Shown here piece by piece: positions 1 through 7,629 of a stretch of DNA of 64,000 nt (positions within the stretch are counted from its first letter, which is position 1; every line of letters begins with the position of its first letter). This DNA comes from Streptomyces roseirectus (GTDB lineage: Bacteria; Actinomycetota; Actinomycetes; Streptomycetales; Streptomycetaceae). Where the stretch lies: positions 8,978,001 through 9,042,000 of the forward strand of contig NZ_CP060828.1 in NCBI RefSeq assembly GCF_014489635.1, read 5' to 3'. Made by a program: the position numbers and the translations under genes. The notes under the pieces were generated by a model, which saw only the letters and a list, made by a program, of their open reading frames with translations, had not been told where the DNA came from and ran no database searches.

Positions 1-465
1 GACAACGCCCGCCTGATGACCGGCGGACGCTTCACACCCGACGGCAACCGCGACGACCTCCTCGTCACCTTCAAGGACGGCCACGTCTCCCTCTTCACCG
101 CCCTCACCGCGAACGGCCTGCGCAAGCAGACACCGATCACCCCCACCAACACCGTCTGGCCCCACGCCGGCCAGCTGACCACCGGCTCCTTCACCGGCGG
201 TCCCACGGATGACGTCCTCGTCCGCTGGAGCGACGGCGAAACCACCCTCTACCCCGCCCTCACCGCCGGCAGCCTGCCTCCCGAAACCCAGCTCCGCCCC
301 GCCAACTCCCCCTGGAAGGACGCCGCTGTCGTCACGGCGGGCGCCTTCACCGCCGACACCAGCGCCGACGACGTCCTCGTCCGCTGGAGCGACGGCCGGC
401 TCAGCCTGTTCACGGACGTCGACGGCAACGGCCTTCACACCGAGACACCCCTCACCGCGAAGTGA
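1..465 (+). CDS. FG-GAP/VCBS-like repeat protein, C-terminal part
   Basis: The frame is open from the first base and ends in TGA at 463-465, so only the last 154 residues are present. Three repeats of about 50 residues are visible, each with a core like DDVLVRWSDG followed by a short hydrophobic strand (TLYPAL, LSLFTD). This is the pattern of FG-GAP or VCBS beta-propeller blades. Such tails normally sit on secreted Streptomyces hydrolases or peptidases and act as binding or structural modules. The catalytic part, signal peptide and start lie outside the window, so the enzyme activity cannot be named. The last 31 bases overlap a decayed kinase remnant on the other strand. Confidence 0.6.
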   Translation, partial: DNARLMTGGRFTPDGNRDDLLVTFKDGHVSLFTALTANGLRKQTPITPTNTVWPHAGQLTTGSFTGGPTDDVLVRWSDGETTLYPALTAGSLPPETQLRPANSPWKDAAVVTAGAFTADTSADDVLVRWSDGRLSLFTDVDGNGLHTETPLTAK

Positions 466-698
466 GGGGTGAGCACGTTGGGTTGAAGCGCGTCACACGG
501 GAGCGGGGACCCGGGGCAGGCGGAGTCGGAAGCAGGCGCCGAGGGTCTGGGGGTGAGGGTGAGGGTGCCCTGGTTGCGGTGGGCCAGGTCGCGGGCGATG
601 GCGAGGCCGAGGCCGGTGCCGCCGTCTTCGCGGGAGCGGGCGTCGTCGAGGCGGACGGCGTTGTCGAGGAGGTTGCGCAGGAGGCGTTCGTGTTCGTC
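435..698 (-). pseudogene. Histidine kinase remnant (ATPase end only)
   Basis: Read on the minus strand, this stretch gives the N-box RLLRNLLDNAV, then directly RLDDARSREDGGTGLGLAIA, then RDLAHRNQGTL. That is the N box joined almost directly to the G2 box of a sensor-kinase HATPase domain. The G1 box and the residues between the two are gone. There is no start codon and no sensor, HAMP or dimerisation region. The frame runs to a TGA at 435-437. This is a non-functional relic of a two-component kinase, truncated at its front by the deletion that also removed most of the neighbouring response regulator. Confidence 0.6.
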
Positions 699-840
699 GG
701 GCGCAGACCTTGTAGCCGTTGAGGCCGGGCAGCATCAGGTCCAGGACGACGAGGGAGTAATCGCCGGTCCGGGCCGTCCACAGATCCTGGCGTCCGTCAT
801 GGGCGAGGTCCACCTCGTCTTCGACCACGAGAATGCGCAT
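697..840 (-). pseudogene. Response regulator remnant (OmpR type), internally deleted
   Basis: It starts with MRILVVEDEVDL, the usual start of a receiver domain with its acidic pair. It then jumps to AHDGRQDLWTARTGDYSLVVLDLMLPGLNG, which contains the phosphoacceptor Asp in the LDLMLP motif. About 18-20 residues of a normal receiver (helix 1 and strand 2) are missing between the two parts. Homology stops at the KVCA segment, where the sequence runs out of frame into the histidine kinase remnant. The DNA-binding domain is absent. A deletion joining regulator to kinase is the simplest reading. Confidence 0.6.
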
Positions 841-939
841 GCGGTGCAGCCTCGCACAGCCCCGGACCGCCTCCCTGACCGTCCGGTCAGGTTGGATCAG
901 CGGCCGGTCAACGAGGTCCGGGCACGCCCGGGGGGTTCC

Positions 940-1660
940 GCCGCCGCGACCGGGGTGGTTTCCGCCGCCGTCCCCGCCCGCCGGCACGCGCCGGGCCCGG
1001 CGAAAGCCGTGGTCGTCGTCGCGCCCCTGGCGCTGACCGTCGCGGTGAGTTCCGGGGCCCAGCCGTCGAGCTCCCGCGCGATGCGCGCGGTCGCGGCGGA
1101 GGGGGCGGAGAAGTCGACGGTGGCGAACCAGTCCTCCGGTCTGGACAGTGCGACGTAGGCGTGCAGCGTGGCACCGTTCTCCCGGTGAGCGGAGATCTCC
1201 TTGCCCGGCGAGGGCGCGAGCATCGACCCGTCGCCGACCACGCGTGACGCGCCGGCGTGCCGGGTGTCGGCGTCGAACAGGTACGTCTCGACGAACGAGG
1301 TGCCGGTGTACTCGGGTGTGGCGTCGGAGAGCTGGGGACGCACCCGTGACCAGGAGCCGTCCGCGCCGACCAGCAGACTTGTCACGGCGGCGGTGCCGTC
1401 GGCGAACCGGACCTCATGCGGCCCTCGCCGAGGGCACGGGTGCCGATCACCTTGTGCCCCCATCGGAGGGTGCCGTCGTGTTCGACGAGCCGCATCGCCT
1501 GGCGGCCTTCGAGGACGATCGCGCGGAACTCGTCCATGAGACCGGCGGACTCGAGGGCGAGCTGCCCGTTGTGGTCGTGGATGTCGAGCATCCCGCCCTG
1601 CGCGGGTGCGGCCGGGGAGGAGCCGGCCTCGTAGACCGTGACCGGGATCAGGACCCCGAG
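940..1660 (-). pseudogene. Broken TetX-like FAD-dependent monooxygenase
   Basis: Two minus-strand frames together give a class A flavoprotein monooxygenase. The upstream part (about 1640-1430) reads VTVYEAGSS, then GGMLDIHDHNGQLALE. The downstream part (about 1420-940) reads VRFADGTAAVTSLLVGADGSWSRVR and then a substrate-domain stretch. The GADGSWS segment is the family's DG motif. The N-terminal dinucleotide-binding GxGxxG, a start codon and the C-terminal GD motif are all missing. At least one frameshift near 1420-1430 separates the parts. It resembles small-molecule hydroxylases of the TetX group but cannot be functional. Confidence 0.6.
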
Positions 1661-1989
1661 TGATCTCCGGCGGCCGTCGCCGAGACGGTGTCAGGACCCG
1701 CTTACAGACCGTCGACATCGGACCGACCCTCCCCGACGGACGACCGCCAGCCGGCCGACAGCGTGTCACGCCGCTTCTCCTCTTATCGCTCTCTCTGCCT
1801 ATTGCTCCTCCTCGGTGGGTCCGTCGCACGGGTCGCGTGTGCGCGCCGACCGTCATGAGGTCCCGGCCTAGGCTCCGCTCCGCGCTCGTCGTCTTCGCCT
1901 CGATGACACCCCCCGACAGCGCCGGAGCAGGCCAGGCAGCAGGGCCCGGCGGGCTTCGGACGAGCTGTCAGTACCGAGAATCCCCCCCC
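1661..1989. other. Intergenic, no gene recognised
   Basis: These 329 bases separate the broken monooxygenase from the methyltransferase. Open frames here lack family similarity and the codon bias expected of a real gene. No clear promoter or hairpin was seen. The long C run just before 1990 gives the downstream gene no obvious ribosome binding site. Confidence 0.4.
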
Positions 1990-2814
1990 GTGACGGAGTT
2001 GCCCGTGTCCCCGTACCTCTTCGACAACTCGGCCCCGCAGGGGGCTGATCGTTTCGCCGCCCTGGAGGCGGCCTACGACGCCGTCTCGCGGCGACAACTG
2101 GAACTCACCGGTCTCGCCGCCGGCTGGCGCTGCCTGGAGGTCGGCGGGGGCGGTGGCTCGCTGGGGAGTTGGCTGGGGGAGCGGGTGGGGCCGGGCGGCG
2201 AGGTGACCGTCACCGATCTGGATCTGCGCTGGGCCGTCCGGGGCGAGCGGCCGGACCAGGTGCGTCTGATGCGGCACGACATCGTCCGCGACCCGCTCCC
2301 CGAGGGCGCCTACGACCTTGTCCACGCCCGGCTGGTGCTGATGCATCTCCCGGACCGGCACCAGGTGTTGAACCGGCTCGTGACGGCCCTGCGTCCCGGT
2401 GGGTGGCTGGTGCTGGAGGACTTCGACTGCACGCCTGTGCGCGTCCTCAGCGACCCGGGTGGCGGCGCGGGACCGCTCTTCGAGAAGGTCCACGGGGCGG
2501 TGATGCGCCTCCTCGCCGGGGCCGGAACCGACCTCGGCTGGGGACGGCACGCACGCGGAGCGATGGCCAAGGTCGGCCTGACGGATCTCACGGAGTCGGA
2601 ACACACGGAGGAGTGGCACGGCGGGGGCACCGAGATCTCCCTGCACCGCCACAACGTCGCCCAGACCACCGACCGTCTGACGTCCGACGAGGGCATCTCA
2701 CCCGACGAACTGGCCCGCTTCGACACGCTGTTGGAGAATCCGTCCTTCGCCGTCAGCGCCTACCCGCTGATCAGCGTGCGAGGCCGCCGCCCACACCGGA
2801 TGCTGTGCGTCTGA
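1990..2814 (+). CDS. Class I SAM-dependent methyltransferase
   Basis: A 274-residue protein if it begins at GTG 1990; GTG 2005 is also possible. The Rossmann SAM site is visible as CLEVGGGGGSLGSWL (motif I, about residues 40-54) with the acidic TVTDLDLRW (motif II) and a motif-III-like LRPGGWLVLED. It resembles stand-alone Methyltransf_25/31 proteins, which methylate varied small molecules. No substrate can be read from the sequence. It lies alone among decayed genes, with a weak start region. The fold assignment is secure and the acceptor is unknown. Confidence 0.7.
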   Translation: MTELPVSPYLFDNSAPQGADRFAALEAAYDAVSRRQLELTGLAAGWRCLEVGGGGGSLGSWLGERVGPGGEVTVTDLDLRWAVRGERPDQVRLMRHDIVRDPLPEGAYDLVHARLVLMHLPDRHQVLNRLVTALRPGGWLVLEDFDCTPVRVLSDPGGGAGPLFEKVHGAVMRLLAGAGTDLGWGRHARGAMAKVGLTDLTESEHTEEWHGGGTEISLHRHNVAQTTDRLTSDEGISPDELARFDTLLENPSFAVSAYPLISVRGRRPHRMLCV

Positions 2815-3551
2815 TGACGCGTCCGGCCCGCTCCGGCCGGAACGAGGGGGAGCAGGCCCTCGCGGGCGGGACCCCGGCTGAGCCACGGCTCGCGGACGGG
2901 GCCAGGTGGACCTCGGGCAGGTCGAGCGGACCCTCGGCGGGGCCCCGATCGACGGCCGGCGGGCCCATGGGTGGGCCGCGTTCGAACTGGGCGCCGCGCT
3001 CACCGGCGCCGACCCGGGCACGCTGCTGCGGCTGGTCGCGCCGATGGACGAGGTCCTTGCCCGGTTCACGGACCCGGGCACCTGGCGGACACGGCCCGGC
3101 TCCCGCGCGCCGCCGACGGCGGTGCGGCCCCGGCACCGGCCGGGCGGATCGCGCTGCCTCTGGACGACACCGGCGACTACCGCACCACGGCGGAGGCGGA
3201 TCCTTGCCCAACGAGCCGGAGTTGTGCTCGGAGCGCAAAACACCCGTCGCATCCGGTGACGAGGTGCGGGGCGGTCATCAGCTCCAGACCGGTCACGGTG
3301 GTCGATCCGCGCGGCACCATCACCCGGGCCCGGTTCGACGAGGTGGCCCTGCGGCAGTGCCACCGGTTGGAGCGCGTGGAGCACGTCCACACGGCGGCGC
3401 TACTTGTGATGACACGCGTTCCGCGGACTCCTGTTCCCCGACCGCGGTAGGGGGTCTGCCCCACCCTTTCCAGGGGGCTTGTCGGAGTGCTTGGGGCCGG
3501 CGCCGCATGATCATCTGTTCCCACGTCATTCGTGTGGTGAAAGGTGGACAG
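2815..3551. other. Probable decayed coding region
   Basis: These 737 bases contain short coding-like pieces in more than one plus-strand frame. One, around 2906-3110, contains GWAAFELGAALTGADPG. Another, around 3290-3400, contains VTVVDPRGTITRARFDE. Neither is complete and I cannot assign either to a family. Stops and frame changes suggest degraded genes, matching the broken genes upstream. No promoter or RNA gene was recognised. Confidence 0.35.
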
Positions 3552-4229
3552 GTGAGAGTCCGGATCGGGTACTCGGCATGGATCGTCGGCGTGGTGCAGT
3601 TCTTCGTCATCCACCTGATCGTCGAGTCGGCGTGGGCCAGGCCGTACAGCTGGGCGCGGAACAACATCAGCGACCTGGGCAACGTGCACTGCGCTGTGCA
3701 GCCGGATCCTGAGCCGCGGTACATCTGTTCCCCCGAGCACGGCCTGATGAATGTCTCGTTCGTCGCGCTGGGAGCGCTGCTCGTCGTCGGTGCCGCCCTG
3801 ACCGGTAGTGCCCTTTGGCGCCGGGGACGGGCCGCTGCCGTGGCGCGGATGCTGCTCGCCGCTGCCGGCGTGGGATTCGTGCTGGCCGGGCTGGCACCGG
3901 CGGACGCCGACGAGAACCTGCACATCCTGGGTGCCCTCTTCGTCATGGCGGCGGGCAACATCGGCCTCGTCGTGGCGGGGTCCGGCCTGGCGGAACACCT
4001 GCCGGCCACCCTGCGGTGGGGCACCAGCCTGCTGGGAGTCACCGCGCTCACGGCCTTCGGACTGTTCCTCTCCCACCACTACCTCGGCCTGGGCATGGGA
4101 GGCATGGAACGGGTCGCCGCCCTTCCCCTCCTGGTCTGGGCGCTTGCCGTCGGCGCCCATGGCCTCGTCCGGCGGGCGGGCCGTATGCGGGAGACGGTAC
4201 CGGCGGGGCGTCTCAGCCACGCCGGTTGA
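3552..4229 (+). CDS. DUF998-type integral membrane protein
   Basis: A 225-residue protein with about six hydrophobic segments, beginning with GYSAWIVGVVQFFVIHLIVE and followed by a short loop with NNISDLGN and a CxxEHGLMN stretch typical of DUF998. The start at GTG 3552 is chosen because AAAGGTGG lies 5-8 bases upstream. A longer form from ATG 3507 would add 15 residues that do not look like part of the first helix. Members sit in the cytoplasmic membrane and have no established biochemical role. Confidence 0.7.
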   Translation: MRVRIGYSAWIVGVVQFFVIHLIVESAWARPYSWARNNISDLGNVHCAVQPDPEPRYICSPEHGLMNVSFVALGALLVVGAALTGSALWRRGRAAAVARMLLAAAGVGFVLAGLAPADADENLHILGALFVMAAGNIGLVVAGSGLAEHLPATLRWGTSLLGVTALTAFGLFLSHHYLGLGMGGMERVAALPLLVWALAVGAHGLVRRAGRMRETVPAGRLSHAG

Positions 4230-4328
4230 GAGCCCTCGGCCGCAGGGGGAGCGGAGTCTGGCCGGAAGGGGCCGTCACCGGGTGCGGGGGTCTGCCGTTC
4301 ACTTCTCGCAGGAGGGGGCGGACGAGAG

Positions 4329-4625
4329 GTGCAGCCGGTGCAGCGGTCTTCGCGGTATGTCCTGGTCGTCGCCGCGGCGGGCGTTTGTGGGCTTGCGGTG
4401 GCGGCGGTGCATGGGTTCACCTCGTTGCCGTTTGCCATGCTCGTGTACGTCGATGCGGTGGCCGGGTTCTGTTGGCTCGTCAGTGTCGTTCTGCTGATGC
4501 CGGGCCGGAGGGACAGGGAGGGGGCCGGCGAGGGGGTGGCGGGGCGCCGGCAGCAGCGTGCCGTGCGGTACGTCGACGACGGTGACGCGCTCGGCCGGTC
4601 CCGGTGGGGTCGGCACGGGCGTTGA
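4329..4625 (+). CDS. Small membrane protein of unknown function
   Basis: A 98-residue frame starting at GTG 4329, with a purine-rich GGAGGGGGCGGACGAGAG stretch just upstream as a possible ribosome site. Two hydrophobic segments (about residues 9-27 and 34-56) are followed by a basic, glycine- and arginine-rich cytoplasmic-type tail. I recognise no family. The codon bias is weaker than in confident neighbours, so it may be a relic or a genuine small two-helix protein. Confidence 0.4.
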   Translation: MQPVQRSSRYVLVVAAAGVCGLAVAAVHGFTSLPFAMLVYVDAVAGFCWLVSVVLLMPGRRDREGAGEGVAGRRQQRAVRYVDDGDALGRSRWGRHGR

Positions 4626-4725
4626 TTCGGCCAAACTCCCTTTACCGCGAGGTGAGTTGGGGTGTGCTCTGGGACGATGGCCGACGAGCAGCCCCGTCGA
4701 GGAACGTCGAGGAACGGAGTCCCGG

Positions 4726-5829
4726 GTGACGGATCGGCGTGTGAGTTCGGCCGTCATGACGCACCCCGTGCGCCTCGACCAGGCGAAGGACCTGATGGCC
4801 CGGCTGCGGCTCGACCGTCTGGCTCTCGACCCGGATCCGGAGGGCCCGCCCTCCGCCCTGCGCACCGCCCTGGTCGCCTGGTCGTCGGCGGGGAAGGGGG
4901 CCGGTCATCACCTGGTCGTGCAGGACGACATCGACGCGCCCGCCGAACTGGTGGAGATCGTCGCGCGGGCAGCCGACCGCTTCCCCGACGAGGCACTGGT
5001 CTTCTACACCAACTGGCACGCCCGCAACGGCGCGGCCTCCCGTCTCGCGGCGCTGGCCGGTGCCGCCTGGGTGCGGGCCGTCCCCGACGAGTTCACGCCC
5101 TCGCTGGCCGTGTGCCTGCCGGCCGAGACCGCCGTCGCGTTCCGCGACTTCGCCCGCGACAGCGACGAACGCCACGACGACGAACTGTTCTCCGTGTTCT
5201 TCCGGGGCCGGGGCCAGGGGCGGATGGGCCTGCTCGCCGTGCCGAACATCGTCGAGCACATCGGCACCAGCAGCATCAACGGCCACGCCACGCAGGGCAT
5301 CCGGCTCGCCGTGTGCCCGACCTCGGCCGCCGACGCCGCGCCGCTGCTCGCGCGGGGCCGTGTCCTGGAGGACCCGGGGTGGGTCCCGTACATGCGCTAC
5401 GGGGAGGGCTACATCCGGCTGGCCGGCCAGGAGCTGCGCCCTGACGGCGGACGCGGCCACCTGCGCTGGCGCGAGGCCCTGCCGGACACGGGGCTGACGG
5501 AGGAACTGGTCGACACCGCCAAGGACGCGCACCTGCCGCAGCCCCTCGCGGCGGAGGTCGCCCGCACGTTCGGCAGGCCCTTCGCCGAGGAACTGTGGAC
5601 TCACTGCCTGCTGCTCGGCCGGCAGGCCGCCCATGCGGCCCGCCGTCTCGGCGGGGCCCCGGACGATGTGCCCGCCGACGCCCTCGACCGGTTGCGGGAC
5701 TCCGCCGTCACCACCGCGGGCCCCGCCGGACTCCCGCCCGAACGCCGCCCCGAGGCGGGACCGGACGAGGTCCACGCGATGAAGGAGCTGGCCTGGAGCG
5801 CGGTCCGAGCGGGCGGACAACTCCCGTGA
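4726..5829 (+). CDS. Glycosyltransferase-like protein (paralogue of the 18.3 kb gene)
   Basis: A 367-residue protein. GTG 4726 is preferred because GGAACGGAG sits about six bases upstream, and because it places VSSAVMTHP in line with LSAVVMTHP at the start of the paralogue at 18345. Both share MTHP, a DPDPxGxPSxLRTALxAWS block, a VxQDD acidic motif (about residue 65) suggesting a GT-A type metal site, NGAA, and an IPNxxEH segment. The protein therefore looks like a nucleotide-sugar-dependent glycosyltransferase, but donor and acceptor are unknown. The two paralogues bracket the sugar cassette, which suggests a shared pathway or an old duplication. Confidence 0.55.
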   Translation: MTDRRVSSAVMTHPVRLDQAKDLMARLRLDRLALDPDPEGPPSALRTALVAWSSAGKGAGHHLVVQDDIDAPAELVEIVARAADRFPDEALVFYTNWHARNGAASRLAALAGAAWVRAVPDEFTPSLAVCLPAETAVAFRDFARDSDERHDDELFSVFFRGRGQGRMGLLAVPNIVEHIGTSSINGHATQGIRLAVCPTSAADAAPLLARGRVLEDPGWVPYMRYGEGYIRLAGQELRPDGGRGHLRWREALPDTGLTEELVDTAKDAHLPQPLAAEVARTFGRPFAEELWTHCLLLGRQAAHAARRLGGAPDDVPADALDRLRDSAVTTAGPAGLPPERRPEAGPDEVHAMKELAWSAVRAGGQLP

Positions 5830-5857
5830 ACCGACACCCGCGTACCGACCCCGCGAA

Positions 5858-6601
5858 CTAGACCTTGTGGACGATCCACACCGCCGGCTCCCAGTACGCC
5901 CCCCGGTCGAGAGAGCGGTCCACCCGCAGCGGCGCGAGGCCGCCGGGGAACACGTACTCCCCGTCCTCCGGGAACGCGAGGCCCGTCCACTCCTCCCACT
6001 CGGCGACCGTCCCCGTGATCCGCGAGGAGTGCGCGGAGGCCGCCGCGACCGCGCCGCCCGCACCGACCTGCGTGCGGATCCACGGGTCGAACGGGGTCCC
6101 GTCGTCGCGGGTCCACGCCGTGTACCGGTCGATCGGCGTCAGGGCGTAGCGGTCCTTCCAGGTGGGCCGCACCGGGACCAGGACCGCGCCGAGCCCGGCG
6201 CGGCGGGCGGTGCCTGTCATCGCGTCCAGCAGCACCTTCGACAGGCCCCGGCCCTGGTGGTCCTCGGCCACCTCGATGCCGAGGGCGACGAGCGCGCCCG
6301 GTGCGCGGCCGGCGTCGCGGTCGGCGAAGGCCCGCGCGATCGAGTCGTCGAGGCCGGGGCCCAGGTCCGGTGCGGTGCCGTCCCAGGTGCGGGGCAGGGA
6401 GCGGCCCGCGCCGGCGATCACGTCGCGTTCGTCGTCGTACAGGAGGAACTGGAACTCCGGGAAATCCGTGAACAGCCGGTTCCAGTAGTCGCCGTTGATG
6501 TCGCCGTGCAGGTTGTACTCGGGGACCACGCCGGCGAACCGCTCGGGGACGCGGTCCCACAGGCCGGGCCGCTCCGAGTGCCGGACCAGGGCCAGGGCCA
6601 T
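5858..6601 (-). CDS. GNAT-family N-acetyltransferase
   Basis: A 247-residue protein with the acetyl-CoA loop EDHQGRGLSKVLL (Q/RxxGxG/A type, near residue 120) in the GNAT core, followed by a C-terminal region ending AVWIVHKV. Its ATG at 6601-6599 overlaps the TGA of the upstream methyltransferase by one base, so the two are translationally coupled. It is longer than minimal GNATs and resembles stand-alone Streptomyces acetyltransferases with an added C-terminal substrate region. The acceptor cannot be deduced. Its coupling to a methyltransferase hints at modification of the same compound. Confidence 0.7.
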   Translation of the reverse strand: MALALVRHSERPGLWDRVPERFAGVVPEYNLHGDINGDYWNRLFTDFPEFQFLLYDDERDVIAGAGRSLPRTWDGTAPDLGPGLDDSIARAFADRDAGRAPGALVALGIEVAEDHQGRGLSKVLLDAMTGTARRAGLGAVLVPVRPTWKDRYALTPIDRYTAWTRDDGTPFDPWIRTQVGAGGAVAAASAHSSRITGTVAEWEEWTGLAFPEDGEYVFPGGLAPLRVDRSLDRGAYWEPAVWIVHKV

Positions 6602-7467
6602 CAGCGCTCCCCGGGTTCGGCGGGGACCTCGACGTCCCAGACGACGACGATCGGCAGGCCGTCCCAGGCGGCGCGGGCCGCGTCCGCGATGACCTCCTCG
6701 TAACCGCCGGGCGCGAGACGCCCGTTGAACAGCGGCTCGTGGCAGGCCCGCACCCGCAGCCCCGCCGCGTGGAACGCCGCGAGATAGCTGCTCGGCAGAT
6801 GGACGTGGTTGCGGACGAAGGCCAGCTCGGAGCCGCTGACGAAGTGGCACTGCCCCTGGAGGGCGATCACGAACGGGTGCATGTCCGTGACGACGATCCG
6901 CCCGCCCGGCCGCACCACCCGCGCCAACTCCGCGACGCCCGGGGTGAGGTCGGGCAGATGGGTCATGGCCAGCGAGCAGATCGCCAGGTCGACGCTGTCG
7001 TCGTCGAGCGGCAGCCGCTCCAGGTGCCCGGCGCGCAGCTCGGCCCGCGGGGCGTGCGCGCGGGCCTTGTCCAGCATCTGCGGGGACTGGTCCACGCCGA
7101 TGACACGGTGCCCGCGCCCGAGGAGCGCCCGGGTCTGGCGCCCGGTGCCGCAGGCGGCGTCGAGGGCGACCCCGGGCGCGATGCCGTCGAGGATCTGGGC
7201 GACGACCGGTTCCTCCACCTCGATGTACGAGCTGGGCAGCGAGTCGTACACCGCCGACCAGGCCGCGTACCCCTGCGCGGCGTCGAGTTCGCTGACGGCG
7301 GCGCCGCCGTCCGGCAGTTTCTCCTCGCCCGGCTCGGCGAGCGCGAAACGCCGGATGTCCGCGACGCGCTCCCGGACGAAGGTCTCGTCGCCGTCCACGG
7401 CGTTGCGCAGGAGCGCCAGCCCCTGGATTCCCAGCACCAGTTCCCGTACGCGGAATTCACCGCTCAT
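6601..7467 (-). CDS. Class I SAM-dependent methyltransferase (UbiE/Methyltransf_11-like)
   Basis: A 288-residue protein with the SAM motif LDAACGTGRQTRALL (about residue 105), the acidic VIGVDQSPQML, and LAICSLAMTHLPDL and VVRPGGRIVVTD in the order expected for small-molecule methyltransferases. A roughly 90-residue N-terminal extension precedes the fold. The start ATG at 7467 faces the dimethylformamidase-like gene, with an intergenic nested palindrome between them. It is the first gene of a two-gene minus-strand unit with the GNAT. The acceptor is unknown. Confidence 0.75.
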   Translation of the reverse strand: MSGEFRVRELVLGIQGLALLRNAVDGDETFVRERVADIRRFALAEPGEEKLPDGGAAVSELDAAQGYAAWSAVYDSLPSSYIEVEEPVVAQILDGIAPGVALDAACGTGRQTRALLGRGHRVIGVDQSPQMLDKARAHAPRAELRAGHLERLPLDDDSVDLAICSLAMTHLPDLTPGVAELARVVRPGGRIVVTDMHPFVIALQGQCHFVSGSELAFVRNHVHLPSSYLAAFHAAGLRVRACHEPLFNGRLAPGGYEEVIADAARAAWDGLPIVVVWDVEVPAEPGER

Positions 7468-7501
7468 GCGAACCCCTCACCGATGTCACGCCGTCACTGT
7501 C

Positions 7502-7544
7502 GGATTCCGCACTACCCACCGGGGTGGCCCGGAATACGGAATCC
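7502..7544. promoter_or_regulatory. Nested inverted repeat in a divergent promoter region
   Basis: Outer arms GGATTCCG (7502-7509) and CGGAATCC (7537-7544) are perfect complements. Inside them lies a second palindrome, CCACC-GG-GGTGG (7516-7527). The structure sits between the divergent starts at 7467 and 7630, so it is better explained as an operator or as 5'-leader structure for the minus-strand unit than as a terminator. Confidence 0.4.
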
Positions 7545-7593
7545 CGTCCCGGCGGCCGAAAAAGGGTTCCGAATGGCCGGTTGGCGGCGCCGT

Positions 7594-7623
7594 TGCCGGA
7601 CACACCGGTGACTGCCTAGCGTG
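7594..7623 (+). promoter_or_regulatory. Candidate promoter giving a leaderless transcript
   Basis: TTGCCG at 7594-7599 and TAGCGT at 7618-7623 are separated by 18 bases. The distance from TAGCGT to ATG 7630 is six bases, the spacing usually seen between a -10 element and the first base of a leaderless Streptomyces mRNA. No Shine-Dalgarno sequence precedes ATG 7630. Confidence 0.4.
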
Positions 7624-7629
7624 AACGGC

